The notes under the pieces were generated by a model. The model ran no database searches. It had not been told where the DNA came from and saw only the letters and a list, made by a program, of their open reading frames with translations. Made by a program: the position numbers and the translations under genes. Below, in pieces: positions 11,553 through 24,564 of a stretch of DNA of 64,000 bases. Numbering within the stretch: the first letter of the stretch is position 1; each line of letters starts with the position of its first letter. The stretch comes from Lepeophtheirus salmonis (lineage: Eukaryota > Arthropoda > Copepoda > Siphonostomatoida > Caligidae), in NCBI RefSeq assembly GCF_016086655.4, contig NC_052142.2, positions 1,368,422 through 1,432,421 of the forward strand, in the 5' to 3' direction.

Positions 11553-11699
11553 GTAATTAATATTAATTTATACAGTTTGTTATTTATATGTTACAGTGAA
11601 AAAAAAGTCAATAGAATTCAAAAATAGTTTATTTATATGACATCTCAAATTATTTATATTTTTATCAAAATTATATTTGTTGTTCGAAGTGTTTTCTAT

Positions 11700-11890
11700 A
11701 AGGTTAGTTCAGCTGCAATATTGATTTTGTATCAACTTTACTGAGTTGTTGGACAAAACCTCTAAGAACCAAATACACTTGTTTGTATATGAAATGTTTT
11801 ATTATTTATGATTGAAATGAACTCCTTTTGATGAAAAACCAATTAAAAATTGCTGTGTCATTCCTATCTAAACAAAACCCTTAAGGTAGT
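11700..11890 (-). repeat. Diverged copy of the 976-1392 repeat family
   Basis: In inverted orientation it shares ordered blocks with 960-1100, such as AACCTCTAAGAACCAA, a GAAATGA-CTCCTTTTG segment and a GTGTCATT/AAACAAAACCCTTAAGG tail. Similarity was judged by eye only. Confidence 0.4.
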
Positions 11891-14654
11891 TATTTAACTC
11901 CCCCCTCACCATAAAGGAATGCGACCCAAGGTGATTCAAGGGATGCGTACCAACTTTGCTCCGTGCTAGATGTTATAAGGAGCCCCCTTAGGCAAATTTA
12001 GGATACATTAAAAAAAAAAACTGAACACCATCAAAAAGAGGATCAACATATAGCATTGAGAAGGGTACGGATTTAAAAAATAAAATTGCACCAATTATGT
12101 CTAGTCTGTTGACATATACTGTAAACTCAATTGAAAGAATAAATAGATTTGCACTTTCTTGGAATAAGAACAACTTTATATGCCATCTACAGAATTAATT
12201 ATGATTGTAGGTGCTGGTTCTCGAATGATTTAAAAATACTTATCGACTCACGTTGGCGAATGTCTTGCGGCTGGATATCTTAATATTATGGTAAAGCCGA
12301 GGGAGATGCAAGGGAATACAGAGGGTTAAACAATTAAATCAATGCAAGGGAATTAGAAGAATTAATCAAGAAAAAAACTTCGTGAATTAGATCTGACCAA
12401 ACGAAGTATTACCTTAAATTACATTTTAAAGAAAAACAAAGTTAGGTAAATATATACATGATTGACTACGACTACCTTCTTGCTACTGTTTGGGTGTCAA
12501 ACGTTTAGGCAGAATTTCTCGTTCTGCATTTATTCATCTCTATTCATTGCCTGTTAATTTCTGCTTTCATGAATCCATGTAAACCAAGAAGCTTGTTATG
12601 GAACCTAAATGTGTCACTCCTGGACTTTTGAAAGAAACTTGCGATGAAATATATTAAACTATATGCGAAAATAAACTGAAGTAAGATTCAGGAAATATTT
12701 TACCGTAGGAAACATTAAAAAACATCGATTCAAGTACAAAAAAGATATTTATACGACGTGGTAAAGAAGCTGAATTAGAAAGGTAAAAAATGACTAGTCT
12801 GTTAGAAAAAATGCTTGACAAAAATGTAGATACAATCTCGAAGTGGGAGTTTTAACATCATAACATGAAAGTTAAGGAGCCATGGTTATACATAGAAGAA
12901 AAATAGTGTATCTTAATATAAAGGGGAAGATATCCTGTAAAAACATAGAAAATTTGCTCAGGAAAAATAAATTATCCCGCTTAAATTTTACATCTGTTGA
13001 GGTTTTTGGGGATCCTGCTAAGGTATGGGAAGAAGTACGTAGTTTATACTCGGAAGTTGGATGGTTTCTCCGGCTGTTCCACTGATAAAATGTTCAACTT
13101 CTTCTATTTCTGGGGAACTGTCAAGGACCCCACAAAGTTGGAACAACTCCTGTCTGAAAACTCAGAGCCAGTAAGTACGGAAAGAGATTGCGATTTCAGT
13201 TCGATAAATGAAGATATTTTTAAGAATATAACCATAAACCATGGGTATTATTTCCTTCATCTAACAGCTGCTTGCTGTTGATCTAATTAAACGACATGAC
13301 AATTAAGCTGCTCTCCTCCCAATCATTTTTATAATGGTTACGCCACGTAAAGAAAATCCTGTGTATTTTATGGCTCGTTTCTTTTTTTTGGAATTGGTAA
13401 TCAGAAGAATTTATTTCCTATTCCTCAGCTGTTGTCATTATTATTTAACTGCTGTGTGGTGAACCTTCATTTTTATTTACATTTAATTATATTCAAACCC
13501 TTAATGAACATTTGTGTGTACTCATAAAGACATAGTAATCTTGACGGTTTGTTGCAGACTTAAAATTGTAAGTCTTTGTTAGAATCAGAGTAGAATTCAG
13601 GAGAGACATCAAAAAAAATTTCCCATGTCCTTCTTTATTTCTTTCTGCCCTAGCCACACCTGATCTAATGAAACGTTTATGACAGATAAGCTTCTCTCTT
13701 CAAATTGTATGGGTTGCCGTGTTAATTTTCATATTTATTTTTTTGACATGCGGAAAATATTCACAATTTTCATCACTAGTATAAACTACTTATAGAGGAA
13801 TAACTACCTTTAAATAAGATAATTATGATTCCTTCACGGCCTTCATGTTTTTTTAAGATTCATTGAGTTATTTGACTGAAAAAACATGTTAGTTGTTGCT
13901 CCATTTTTTTATCCACATATAGGGTACATCACTTATATACATCAATATCTTTTTTTCTTTTTTAAACCCTCTCTGTGCTAGATTAAATTAGGCTACCTTA
14001 TGAGCCTTCATTAAAAGTGGAACGGATTTGGGTTTTTTTTTGACAATCTGGAACTAATGCACAGGCAGTCATTAATATAGTTTTAATATACCTTCAACTG
14101 GATTGAGTATATATGTTGTTATCTTTATTTATACGAGAATACATCTACATACACATGGGAGATTTATAGAAATGTAGCAAGTAAAATTGATATTGTTATT
14201 TAAATTAGAAAATGTCTTGAAAATATGATTTATTGAAGTATCGTAAACAGTAAATTTTAGAGCTTGGAATTGTAGAGAAAGTTTTGGCACCAGAAAAGTA
14301 CCTGCCAAACATCGGTGATTTTATTATTGCAGCGTTTTCATTGACGTGATAGATCGGATAATAAACCATGTTGATAACTTGGAGTAGATATATTTAATTG
14401 ATATGAATACATTTTCAAAATAATTTTTAAGAAACTTCATTAGATGGTTTTAAAAATAAAAATATAGTTATCTTTGTTTTGAATATCACTTGATGACGAA
14501 CATAATACAGACTTAATAAAATATCTCAGTACCAAAAGTTTCTGTAAAATGGCCAGATTTTCATGATTAGCTTTGTTTTTGTATCGATAATGGAAAATAT
14601 GGTATCCTTGCAAATAAAGCAGCTAATTGCTTATAGTCCACTATATTATTTGTA
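11891..14654. other. Intronic stretch with one unrecognised degraded coding patch
   Basis: On the + strand, 12770-13280 gives broken frames with protein-like composition, including LLEKMLDKNVDTISKW, VFGDPAKVWEEVRSLY and FWGTVKDPTKLEQLLSENSE. Frame shifts separate them. I do not recognise the family; a transposon relic is likely. A weak repeat links about 13278-13325 with 13655-13705 (GATCTAAT-AAACG and AAGCT-CTCTC). The rest shows nothing. Confidence 0.35.
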
Positions 14655-15274
14655 CCAAGTGCAGTGAAAAAGTCTTTACACTTCGTTTTTGCAACATAAA
14701 TCAAGGTTTTCGTGAATGCGCTAAAATTGTTCCGGTGAAATACTAAAAATAAACTAAAAATGAATTAAACAGTAATAACTAGATCTTCCTAAATGTCCTA
14801 GAAGCCAAGGAAATGCCATTTGAACATGAACAACGAATTCTGGTCCGTTCACTTTTGGACGCTGGGAAGAAACTGAAGCTGATCGCAAAGTAGTTGGGGA
14901 TCTCCAAGTCAACCGTCTATCCCGTTATGATGGTACAGATGGTGGGCAGGAAGCTTGGGTCGGTTAGGCGAATGAAATTGAATCTGAAAGAAGTCAAGGA
15001 GACTGCCTAGGTCAACCCTTTGAAGTCGATGCGGGAGCACGCCAAGAACTTTAGACTTCACTTTTTTACTGTATGTTGAGTCCAAGGCCTACACCGTGTG
15101 TTACCCAAATATTAATAACCTCAAGGACACCGTCAACCAGCACTGGGATGGGATGAGTGAGGACTATATCCGCAATGTGTGCAAGGCCTTGACATATCCT
15201 ATTACAATGATTGCTGAAGGACATCTTCATAAAGTTCTAGATCGAAAGTGTTAAGATATTTTAGCTGCACCCTG
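14655..15274 (+). mobile_element. Tc1/mariner-superfamily element, internally deleted and dead
   Basis: The ends are imperfect inverted repeats flanked by TA: CCAAGTGCAGTGAAAAAGTC after TA at 14653-14654, and the complement of a similar GGTGCAGCTAAAATATCTT end before TA at 15275-15276. Inside are an N-terminal helix-turn-helix part (VRSLLDAGKKLKLIAK then LGISKSTVYPV, with a stop between) and a C-terminal tail NINNLKDTVNQHWDGMSED and YIRNVCKAL. The catalytic DDE core between them is missing, so a large internal deletion has joined the two ends of the transposase. It is in the same orientation as NDUFS1 within its last intron. Confidence 0.75.
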
Positions 15275-17044
15275 TATATCTTAGAAACATATTTGAAAAA
15301 CAATTTTCACGAACGATTGCTAAATATCTTTACTTAACGAGAGAGTAAAGCGAACACATACAGGTTATAAATTTTAATTAAATAAAAAAATTCATATAAA
15401 AACAATAACTGAGAAACATACACGTTCTCATCTAAAATTAAAAACATAATTTATAAACATTCAGAAGAAGAAAGACTCGATAGACGTTTCTCCTTTCTTT
15501 TCCAGAATCTATATACTATGGCCTTTAGTTTATCATAATATCTAACCGATCAAGAAATAAAATATCGAATCAAATCTGAGGAATTTCTCCAAGGAATTAG
15601 CGAGGAAAATGCGGCATGGGTCATTCCATGTCAGATCAGCCACAACAAAAAAAAAGTTACTCGACCCTCTTATATTTGAATAATTTTTGGAAGACAAGCT
15701 CAAATTCATAAGTAAATTAAGTGTGCCAAATTGGAGGATATAATGTTTAATTGTTCATGAGATATAGATACTTGTCCCAGTGCCTTTTTTAACTAAAATT
15801 TTCAGTGTTGCTTTGACGTCTTATTACCGCACGCTACTATTTCATGTATATTTTTTTTATCCATAAGAGCTTACTTCTTGAAATTTGGTACTCAACTATT
15901 TTTAAGTGTGAGAATTCAAATATTAAGTCAAAAATAAAATATTTAAATGTCTTATAACCTCAATTTTCATTTATTTGTATTTTTTTTTAAATCTGAAATT
16001 CAGTGGCTTTTACTTGATAGTGAATAAAAAAAATGCCCTACTAATATGAAAATATACTTTGGCAATTCATCTACACATGTAGAAGTATCACAGTATCAAA
16101 AATCTTATTGGCTTTTTTAACATAGCTCTCAGGGTGGTGTCTCAAAGATAGGTTACTTTTTTTCCGGAAATTTGGTCAATTTTTCATACATGTTAATATC
16201 TTAAACCTATTTTATGATTTAAATAGGCATACAAAAGAAAACTGAACTACAGTAATTGATAATATTGATTGAAACTTGACAAATTTCGCACACTCGATTT
16301 TCACATGAATTTTAGCTTATTTGCCAAAAATTATCCAAAGCTGAGATGGTCGAGTAATATTTCTTCTTTTTTTTTGGTTGATTTTACATTGAATGACCCA
16401 TGTAAATTCTTTGGATTGGTACATTGCCTCAGATTTGATTCAATATTTTCTTTCTTGATCGATTAGATATTAACAAACTAAAGACCATAATAGATATGCC
16501 CTAGTCTTTAGGACATAGAATGACCTGCATATCTTAGATACAATTATTACCTTCTTAACTTCTCCAAATTGCAATTCATTGCCAGAAGTAAGTCAACTTG
16601 CTATAAGTGCTTTAGAAAGTATTAATTTATAGTTACTGAATGGATTTCGAGGGTGGGATTTCCGAAGAATTCCGATCAAAATATGGCCTATCATGTAGTT
16701 TGAAGGCAAATCCACAAAGCCGTACAACTATCCATTACTATACACAACAGATCTTGGCACTCCACAAAAGTCTGTATGCCTGAATTGTAGATCCTTCTAC
16801 AATCCAACAAGAACTTAAACGCACATCTTCCCAGCCAAGTCTCTGTGTACCATTATCCATGAACTCAGGCGCATTATAATAGATGTTCCCTCCTCAATAA
16901 TTAAATAATACTAATAACAGCTTTGCGAAATAAAAAACGCTTTTGAGTTATATATGTTTTTATCAAAATTAAAATTTTTACCAAATTTATATTTTCAATA
17001 CAAATTATAAATTTTTTAGATATATGTATGAAAATTGATTTATC
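15275..17044. other. Intronic stretch, no recognisable gene
   Basis: Only short frames are present. The one at 16269-16466 has no family signature and no splice context. Confidence 0.5.
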
Positions 17045-17870
17045 GAGCGTGATCACCACGAACACGATAACATAAGTCCAATTGCTTAATGCAATTTTTC
17101 ACGACCTTTTCCAATAAATTGACCAATATTGTTGTAGACTAACGTCTTCGCATACCCCAAAGAAAATAATCTGAAGTTGTTAAATCGCATGATCGAGACG
17201 GCCAATCAACTGGTGAATTTCTCCCAATAACGCTCTCCCAAATTTTGCTTACAATAAATCGATTGTAACGTTTATTGTGGGACAAGTGACGCAAACTTGT
17301 TGAAACCACATGTTTGCCAAGTCCATATACCTTACAATCGAGGCAAAAACAAATCAATGATCATGGTGCCCATTTACAGTAACTTGGCAATTATCATCAA
17401 CGAAAAAATATGGTCTAATTATCCCTCCAGCATGAAGTCCACGCTGAATAGTAATTTTTGAGATACAATGATGTATGTGTGGAATGCTGCCGGGCCAATA
17501 ATGCATATTTTGGCTTATTAACAAACCCTTTGAGCCAAAAATGAGCTTCATCACTGAATATAATTTTGTTATGAAAATCAGCATACTTTTCAAATTTTTG
17601 TTGAGCCCAATTAACGAATCTACGGCGCTACAAATGATCAAAAAGATTTAATTCATGTATGTATTTGATCTTTTATGCATTTAAGTCAAGATCCTTCCTC
17701 AAAATTCGCCATAATGATGCTCAATGTTCGAAAACGCCGTGTAGGATATAAATCCGGGTGGTCTGGGATTTATGGGTTTGCAACATCTATATTCTGTACA
17801 CTAGGTGCCCTTCTTCGTCTCCCTGGAACTGAAATATCATGTTTTGTTTTATTCATATTTTTCCTCTAAA
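17045..17870 (-). pseudogene. Mariner-type transposase relic
   Basis: Read on the minus strand: a linker region with PGRRRRAPSVQNIDVANP (near 17790-17830), then VDSLIGLNKNL/KIIFSDEAHFW-type sequence around 17520-17620, an AGGIIRPYFF-like block near 17400-17430 and DWPSRSCDLTTSDYFLWG at 17140-17210. The order matches the mariner-type DDE transposases with WPPRSCDLTPLDYFLWG. Stops and shifts make it non-functional. It is the same broad family as the element at 23205-24101. Ends were not resolved. Confidence 0.7.
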
Positions 17871-19373
17871 TTAGTAATTGTCGAAGGTTCAGGCTTGTAA
17901 AATGGCCGTAATGCTCATAAAGTTGGAACAATTGAACGGTTGTTTTGATAATAAATTTGAATAATTTGCAATGACTGATCAAGTGTATATTGCTCGATGA
18001 TGAAATGTATACTAATGAAGTTTTCTAAGTGTCAAAGAAAGAAAAAAAATATGGGGTTGTTTTGCGTTCCTAATGAAAAACCTTTAATAATAACACATTC
18101 CAGGGTAATCTTGAAATAGATTGTAATAGGAAACCCATTTTTTTAAATACAGAAATGAATTTATCTTTAGGTACAAAGTTCAGAACTGATTTCAGTTTTT
18201 CTCTCATAGGCCTGGTGTATGATACATTTTTTTTATAGTTATTCGGGACTGTTCAGTCATTTTCTTCTTAAGAAAAACCCTAGAAATAAAATTATGATTA
18301 ATATAACATATGTTAAGTGTTAAATAATTTCAAAAATGTTTTTACTTGTTATGAATCCTCGAGGTATATCTTTTCCGGCTTATAAATGATAAAAAACGAT
18401 TCTCTCTATTAGATTCTTATAACTAATTGTCTTTATTGTTTATAGGAAAAGTATTAAACGCATTCAACTTATTTCATCATAACTAAACAGGAATTTTGTC
18501 AATCTTCTAATTAATTATGTTATGTGTTACTAATTTGATCAGATGAATATATTAAGGATAATATCTCATATGCACTAAAACAGAAAGAAATTTAGAAGAG
18601 TTAGATAGTATTATAATGCCTTGTTTTAATGAGTACCTATGTTTTCCCTAATAATATTTAAGATTTTTCATCTTAAGACTCGCCTAGACAAAACACCTCT
18701 AATATAATAAGGTATGAATGTTGGACAGAGAAAGAGTAAAATAAAGAGGCTAGATGTGACATGCTACTGAGGTTTTATTACTTAGATAGATATTAATACA
18801 AAAAATTTATAACAATAAAACCAAAACCTATTAAACACAACACATTAAAACTATAGAACAAATCAATTATAGAGACAAATTTACTACTGGACTCCTTCAA
18901 AAAATAGGATACCACCAAAAATACAAAATCGAACAAAAAACTTCTGGATCGGAACAAGATACGGAAGCAGTAAAACAGTTATAAATTAATTTGTCACTTC
19001 TACAATAGTTTTATTAATCGTACATATAATTTGCGAATAGTCTTAAAGAAAAAAAATAACTCTGAATCATTTTAGTTTCGAATTACTATAAACCAAGATT
19101 TCTCATAAACGAGACATATGAGGGAAAAACATCAGTCAGTATTGAATTTTAATCTGCTCAATCAATTCATTGAAGTAGGAAAGTTAATAAAAAAAAATTA
19201 ACATGCAACTTTTCCCTTTTCGTAATATATTTTATCATTATTTATCCTATTATATGGTTTAGATTTATCCGGTTTTTTTCCATACATTCTGAAAAGTTTG
19301 TCAAAACATAATATTTACACGTCAACAATAATATTGTATTATTATGTTAATAATTATATACCATTTTATTTAG
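17871..19373. other. End of last NDUFS1 intron
   Basis: AT-rich sequence with no gene or element recognised up to the acceptor at 19373. Confidence 0.55.
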
Positions 19374-19661
19374 GTATTGAACATAAGTCTTCCTTATGAT
19401 TCAATAGAAGAACTTCGTCGTAGAATGGGAGAAATTTCTCCAAACTTAATCCGGTATGGCGCGCTTGAAGAAGCTAATTTCTTCAAACAAAGTTCTGAGA
19501 TTACTATGATTGGTAACGTTCAACAACATATTTCCTTTGGTGTTAGTAAAACACAATTAGAAGACTTTTATATGACGGATTCTATTAGTCGAGCATCTCC
19601 TACGATGGCTAAATGTATTTCAGCTGCAAGACACAGCGAAGGAGTTAAGCCAGAAACGTAA
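19374..19661 (+). CDS. NDUFS1: NDUFS1 terminal exon
   Basis: It encodes the last 95 residues: VLNISLPYDSIEELRRRMGE, ISPNLIRYGALEEANFF, and the conserved LEDFYMTDSISRAS and TMAKCISAARHSEG, then stop TAA at 19659-19661. The acceptor TTTAG ends at 19373, and phase 0 matches the upstream exon (AISE-VLNISLPYD against ALSE-IAGMTLPYD). The C-terminal tail after TMAKC differs from mammals but has similar length. A GTAATT overlaps the stop codon and could imitate a donor, but no downstream exon continues the homology. Confidence 0.97.
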   Translation, partial: VLNISLPYDSIEELRRRMGEISPNLIRYGALEEANFFKQSSEITMIGNVQQHISFGVSKTQLEDFYMTDSISRASPTMAKCISAARHSEGVKPET

Positions 19662-19685
19662 TTTAATTAATTCATTTTATTTTCT

Positions 19686-19691
19686 AATAAA
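19686..19691 (+). terminator. Probable poly(A) signal of NDUFS1
   Basis: AATAAA lies 25 bases after the stop codon. It is the first canonical hexamer and implies a very short 3' UTR. Confidence 0.6.
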
Positions 19692-19699
19692 TATCATGT

Positions 19700-20802
19700 T
19701 TACACTCTAGCCAATTATTGAAATATATATTTAATAATTTATTATTTTTAACTCATTATAAAGTATTTAATTGTTTATTTCGTAGCATTCATGAACAAGA
19801 TTCATTTTATTGTCTTTGTAAAGAATATTCCCTATTTTATTAAAATAGTTTTCACTTTATGTTTTCTTTCTTCAGCAATAAGTACTACAAGTTTAGATTT
19901 TGAAAGAATTAATATATTTTATTTCGCCTACACTAATTTTATACATCAAAATTTATGGTGAGGCGACTAGAAATAACGCTTCAATGATTTTAATCAAAAA
20001 AAGTTTGAGATGGATTCGTATTCTTCAACTAATTATCTTTTAATAAATTATTTTGATTACCCCTGCAAAGGTCCCCTTATTCCTACTTGAAGGTTGCAAA
20101 ATTTACGATCACAATTTAAAAAACAAAACAAAAAAACGTATGGTGTCGCTGATTTAATATTCTTTTGACATATGCAGTGAGTCACCATACAAGCAATATT
20201 GAACAAAAATCAAGATAAGGAAAAAATCCAAATTTATTTTTTAACTTTATTTTAGGATAATTTTTGATAACATAATTATAATCTTTGCGAATCGATGCTG
20301 GGATTTAAAAATGAAGAGAGTGTTTCTGCCACTAATTTTCATTGAAACACCTAATTTGGAAATTGTTATTGAAGTAACTCATCCTCTTTATATCATTTGA
20401 GGTTCGTAGTCGATATTTAAGATATCTTTTTCACTATTGTGTACTTCAACTCATAACTTGAAATAAAAATAATAATACGACTGTTTCTTCCTTCTTTTCC
20501 CAATGCCTTCCAATGAATCCTCTGAATTACTTCAACTTCTGCACTAGTATCTTACAGATATAATTTATTATTATTCAGAGAAATATAAAATATTAGTTAG
20601 GACCTAAGCCACAAATTTACCGTTGGAGTATGAGGAGGACAGTGATTTCTTAATTATAAACATGTAATGAGTATTTATTGAACCAACTGAGAGTATGCTT
20701 CCTTGATGCTTTCAATGTTGGATAATTCATTATATTATATTTAAATTTTTTACGAAAGGTTTCTGTTGCATTCTTGAATTATATAAATTAACTTGCAACA
20801 TT
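19700..20802. other. Intergenic AT-rich stretch
   Basis: No coding region, element or RNA gene was recognised between the NDUFS1 3' end and the exon-like ORF at 20803. Confidence 0.5.
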
Positions 20803-20856
20803 ATGAATCGAATGAAGTACAAATACAAGGAAGACATAGAGGTAGACGAGATTGAT
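20803..20856 (+). CDS. Candidate first coding exon of an unknown gene
   Basis: An ATG opens an 18-codon, highly charged segment (MNRMKYKYKEDIEVDEID) followed directly by GTATGT, the same donor as the first visible NDUFS1 exon. The frame stays open to 20997, but the downstream part loses the charged composition, which suggests exon then intron. The donor phase is 0, which fits the acceptor phase of the exon at 42613, so the two might belong to one gene across a 21.8-kb intron. That link is an inference; the family is not recognised. Confidence 0.3.
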
Positions 20857-23204
20857 GTATGTAGAAGGCTTAAAGAGAGTTCCATAAGTCCTGAAGTAAA
20901 AAATCTCCACTTTTTCTCACAACTGATCAGAGGAGCTATATTTCTTTCTAGATATTATTTTCTTTCTTCTGATAAAAGAGCTTCTTCACATAAATAATTT
21001 TAAGGAATCGAAATTGTTAATTCCTTAGATAAAATGCGATTCTTTAATAGCCTTAACGATTTAATTTCCTTGACTATTGGGCCCTTTCATCAATTCTTAC
21101 AATTCCAGGAAGATTAGGGGAGTGCATAAAAACTCGATATTCTTTTATTCCTTTCATCATACTAAAATATTCAGATTTAATTTTTTTCCATTTAATTCAA
21201 TCTTGTTTTGCAGACAATTTTGGAGATTTATTATTTACTACTTCAATTAAGTCTTCAATACAATCTATACATTGCGGATTTTTAAAAGATTTAGAAATCA
21301 TTCCAAAGCTGTGATCGGTCGAAAGTTAGGAATAACCCTCTACCAGAAAATGAACATAAATTTTATTCACTTTCCCTATCGTTGTTAAGTATGCTAAAAG
21401 GTCTATAATAATGAAAGTCTTGTTCTAAGCTCTAAAAAGCAGTAAATAAATCAATGACAAATAAAAATATTATTGAAAGAAATCACACACTCACAGTTAT
21501 CGTTTTTAATTGAAAGTTGAGGAGCAAAATTATAATGCATTATTTCATAGTATTAAAGTGATTCAGTACAATTATAACCTTTCTTTTAAGTTTCCTGTAA
21601 TAAGTTTAAAGAAAGTAAATATATAACTTTACTTGTTTTGCTCCATCAATTATGTACTTGTATATGTGGGAAGTTCCTGTTCCTTTATCTTCAACAACAT
21701 AGATAAGAAGTAGTGAGTCTTTCCTCTTTGAATAACAATTGAACTTCATCCTTATTATATTTAGTATAACTGACTTGTGTGTTGTTTTCTTTCTATTTGA
21801 GCACAATCCAAATGTTTTAATATGTAACTATCATTTTTTTAATGGCAAATTGTCTGAAGGATTTTTTTAATTGATGGACTCACTAAACAAGGATGCTTAA
21901 TTTTTTGAATGAGAAGTTAACCTTCCAGGAATAAAAACGCAATCCTCATTCATGAGATTTTCAAAGAATATCTTAATACCTTCCCGTGACTTATATTTTA
22001 GGACAGTTTGATGGATTCTCAATAGATCCACTTGTCCTCAAAAGTAAAGCCATTTTTCAGATAATATGTAAACGATCTAGGGTACTTTTGACCATTCCTA
22101 TCCAGAAAAAATGATTTACCAGACATGCTTGAGATCCTTCCCTTCAATGTAGAGCTTCATCCTGTAGTCATTTTCATCCATTCAAAAACAATGTCCAGGA
22201 ACACACATTTCGAGAGAATGTATTAAATTTGTTACCATTTTCAAGGACCGATTCCTACGAAATGTAAATTCTTGGGGAGAAAACCAGTTAGAACATGAAC
22301 TTCTCTTTTCACAGGATTTTTGAGGCCCTAATTTAAAATTGCATACTATTTTGCAAAAATTACGAACCATCTCTCGCTCTTCCTTATCCACACAGCGAAG
22401 TGTCACGTCATGATGAAAATTTCAAATATCGAAATGGGAGGCAGAAAAAATGTCGGACATAATTTATAACGATTGGAAACTTAATACTAATGGTGTGTAA
22501 TCATATAATATTGTATAATGCACTATAAAGAGATAATAACTATATCGTTCCTCTCAGAGTATAGCTAATATTCTTGAGTATTTCATCCCATCCCTTAAAA
22601 CTTGAACATAAATCCCATAATGGAAAAATATGTCTACAAACTATTTGGCCATTAATATTTATTAAGTAAATAAATCAAAAGAGTATTTCTCAATAACTTG
22701 ATTTTTACTCAAATGTCATATCTTTATTTATATAGAGCACGATATGTATGGATAATTTTTGAATACTCCTATGATCCAGGGCATCAGATGACGTTCTAAA
22801 ATACCAATATAAACATTACTGCTTATTTTTTCATTGTTCTTGATGAACATGAATGGAAAGATTTTGCCATTCGAAGCAACAATCCTTAAGACAATGATTT
22901 AAGCTACATATTTGGTTTAAAAAGTCACCTTAATTTTGTGAGTTACATTATAAGACTTTTTGGTGGTTATATATCTGTCCGTCCCACTGTTGGGACTCTG
23001 TCAACCCTGAATAATTTTTCGTCAGAAAACAACATCACTGGTGGGCTTACTTTCATGACGAGAAAATAATTTTTAATCATTATAAGAATTTTTACTCTTC
23101 ACATAAAACATAAATGGGATTTCGTTGTTTTTTGTTTCTGAGTGTGTATTTTTTTTTAATACAAAGTATTGTTTTATTATAAAGTTTGCTCTATAGTGTA
23201 TGTA
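20857..23204. other. Stretch with no recognised gene
   Basis: A minus-strand open frame at 22182-22406 (74 residues, Cys- and Arg-rich) is followed on the same strand by broken, protein-like frames down to about 21850 (for example RISSMSGKSFFLDRNGQK near 22090-22140). It may be another transposon relic, but I cannot name it. Nothing else is supported. Confidence 0.3.
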
Positions 23205-24101
23205 ACAGGTGGCCCATCTAGCGGTTGCATTTTAAACTACCATTTTTTTGACGTTTGACAGCTGTAGTAACATTCTCATTGTGTCTAATAGTTTGTAAAA
23301 GGTATCTGGCTTAGGAAATGGTTAAGTTTACGCTCGAAAAAAATTGGAAAATACCGAAGACTTACTTCCAAAATGGAGATTCTTCAAACAAAACTGCAAG
23401 AAAATTACGTCGGTCGAAATAAAGCCCCTTCCAGGCAGTTTGTGGATAAATTTGTGAAGCGTGTGCGCGAAACTGGTTCGTTAATGGATAAAACAACGCG
23501 TTTCCGTGTTCGTCCAGTGCACTCAATCGAAAACATTGCTGCTGTTGTCGAAAGCGAAAAAACGAGCAAAGAGCTGCCATTACAGTCAATGGTGAGCGTT
23601 ATCGGGCCATGTTGGAAGATTTTTTGTTTCTCTAAATGGAAAAAGAAGACATCGACGACATTTGGTTCCAACAAGGTGGCGCTACGTGCCACACAACCAA
23701 CGTTACAGTGAATCTTTTGCGCACTGTCTTCGACAATCGCATCATAAGCCTAAACGGCAACGTCAACTGGCCACCTCGTAGCTGCGATTTTTTCCGTTGG
23801 ACTATTTTTTGTGGGGAACCGTCAAGTATAAATGTTACGCTAACCATCAAGAGACAATAGACGATTTGAAACACGAAATTGGAGTCGCCATTGCAGCTCA
23901 CTCAATTGAAAATGTATTGAAAAATTGGGTCAACAGAATGGGCTACTCTAAGGCCACCCACGGTGACCATATGAATAAAATGGTGTTCCATCATTAACCG
24001 GAATGTTGAGGCTTTCAAATAAATAAAAAATTATTGAAAAATATCCATCTGTCTTTTATTTATAGCGATATCAAAAGAAAAAAGTTTTGTGGGCCACTCT
24101 T
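23205..24101 (+). mobile_element. Mariner-type element with TA flanks, internally deleted, catalytic Asp lost
   Basis: The ends ACAGGTGGCCCATC and the complement of GTGGGCCACTCTT are imperfect inverted repeats with TA outside (23203-23204 and 24102-24103). The transposase starts MVKFTLEKNWKIPKTYF near 23319, keeps the linker RPVHSIENIAAVVESEK, then jumps to AITVNGERYRAML, so about a third of the protein (including the first catalytic Asp region SDEAHF) is deleted. The C-terminal half is nearly complete: DDIWFQQGGATCHT, NVNWPPRSCD, LDYFLWGTVKYKCYA and VLKNWVNRMGY. QQDGA has become QQGGA, which removes the second catalytic acidic residue, and a frameshift follows SCDF. Confidence 0.85.
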
Positions 24102-24564
24102 TATGTGTATGTACATGTTTATGTATTTAATATTTATGTTATGTATTCGACGAGCTCTATAAAATAAATAATAATAAAAGTTAATCATGAATAAATGAAT
24201 TTCCCTTTGGGGGAGGATCACTAATAGAATTTAGAAAACAAAACAGGCCACCGCTCATAATGTATGACGTCACTATTGTTAGAATTTTCAATTTAATGTA
24301 TTGTACCGACTGCTAGGAAGGAAAAATATATGTTGACAAAACATGCGACTACTAATCTACTATGAAGTCAATATTAAAAGCGGGGCAGAAGTCAAACATC
24401 CGTCGTACACGCGTTTTTTTATAATTAAGGTTGTTGGAATCTTTGAAAAAGAACGAATTTGATTGGTTGAAAGAGATTATATATATAAAAAAAAGGAATA
24501 AAACACGTTGGTATCCTTGTTTCTTCTAAACAACTTTTCCTCAGTATTGTATTAATCATCAGCA
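24102..24564. other. Spacer with a MITE fragment
   Basis: No gene. 24273-24430 resembles the interior of the MITE at 2906-3206 (GTCACTATT-TTAGAATTTTCAATTT, AAGTCAA-CATC), without its ends. Confidence 0.5.

Larger units (their letters stand above)
11553..19373 (+). other. NDUFS1 last intron, 7.8 kb
   Basis: The intron runs from GTAATT to the TTTAG ending at 19373. It contains a relative of the 976-1392 foldback repeat (about 11700-11890), a deleted Tc1 element (14655-15274) and a minus-strand mariner relic (17045-17870). Confidence 0.9.

Noticed and set aside
23362..23901. Minus-strand open frames over the mariner element
   Set aside because: Shadows of the + strand transposase.
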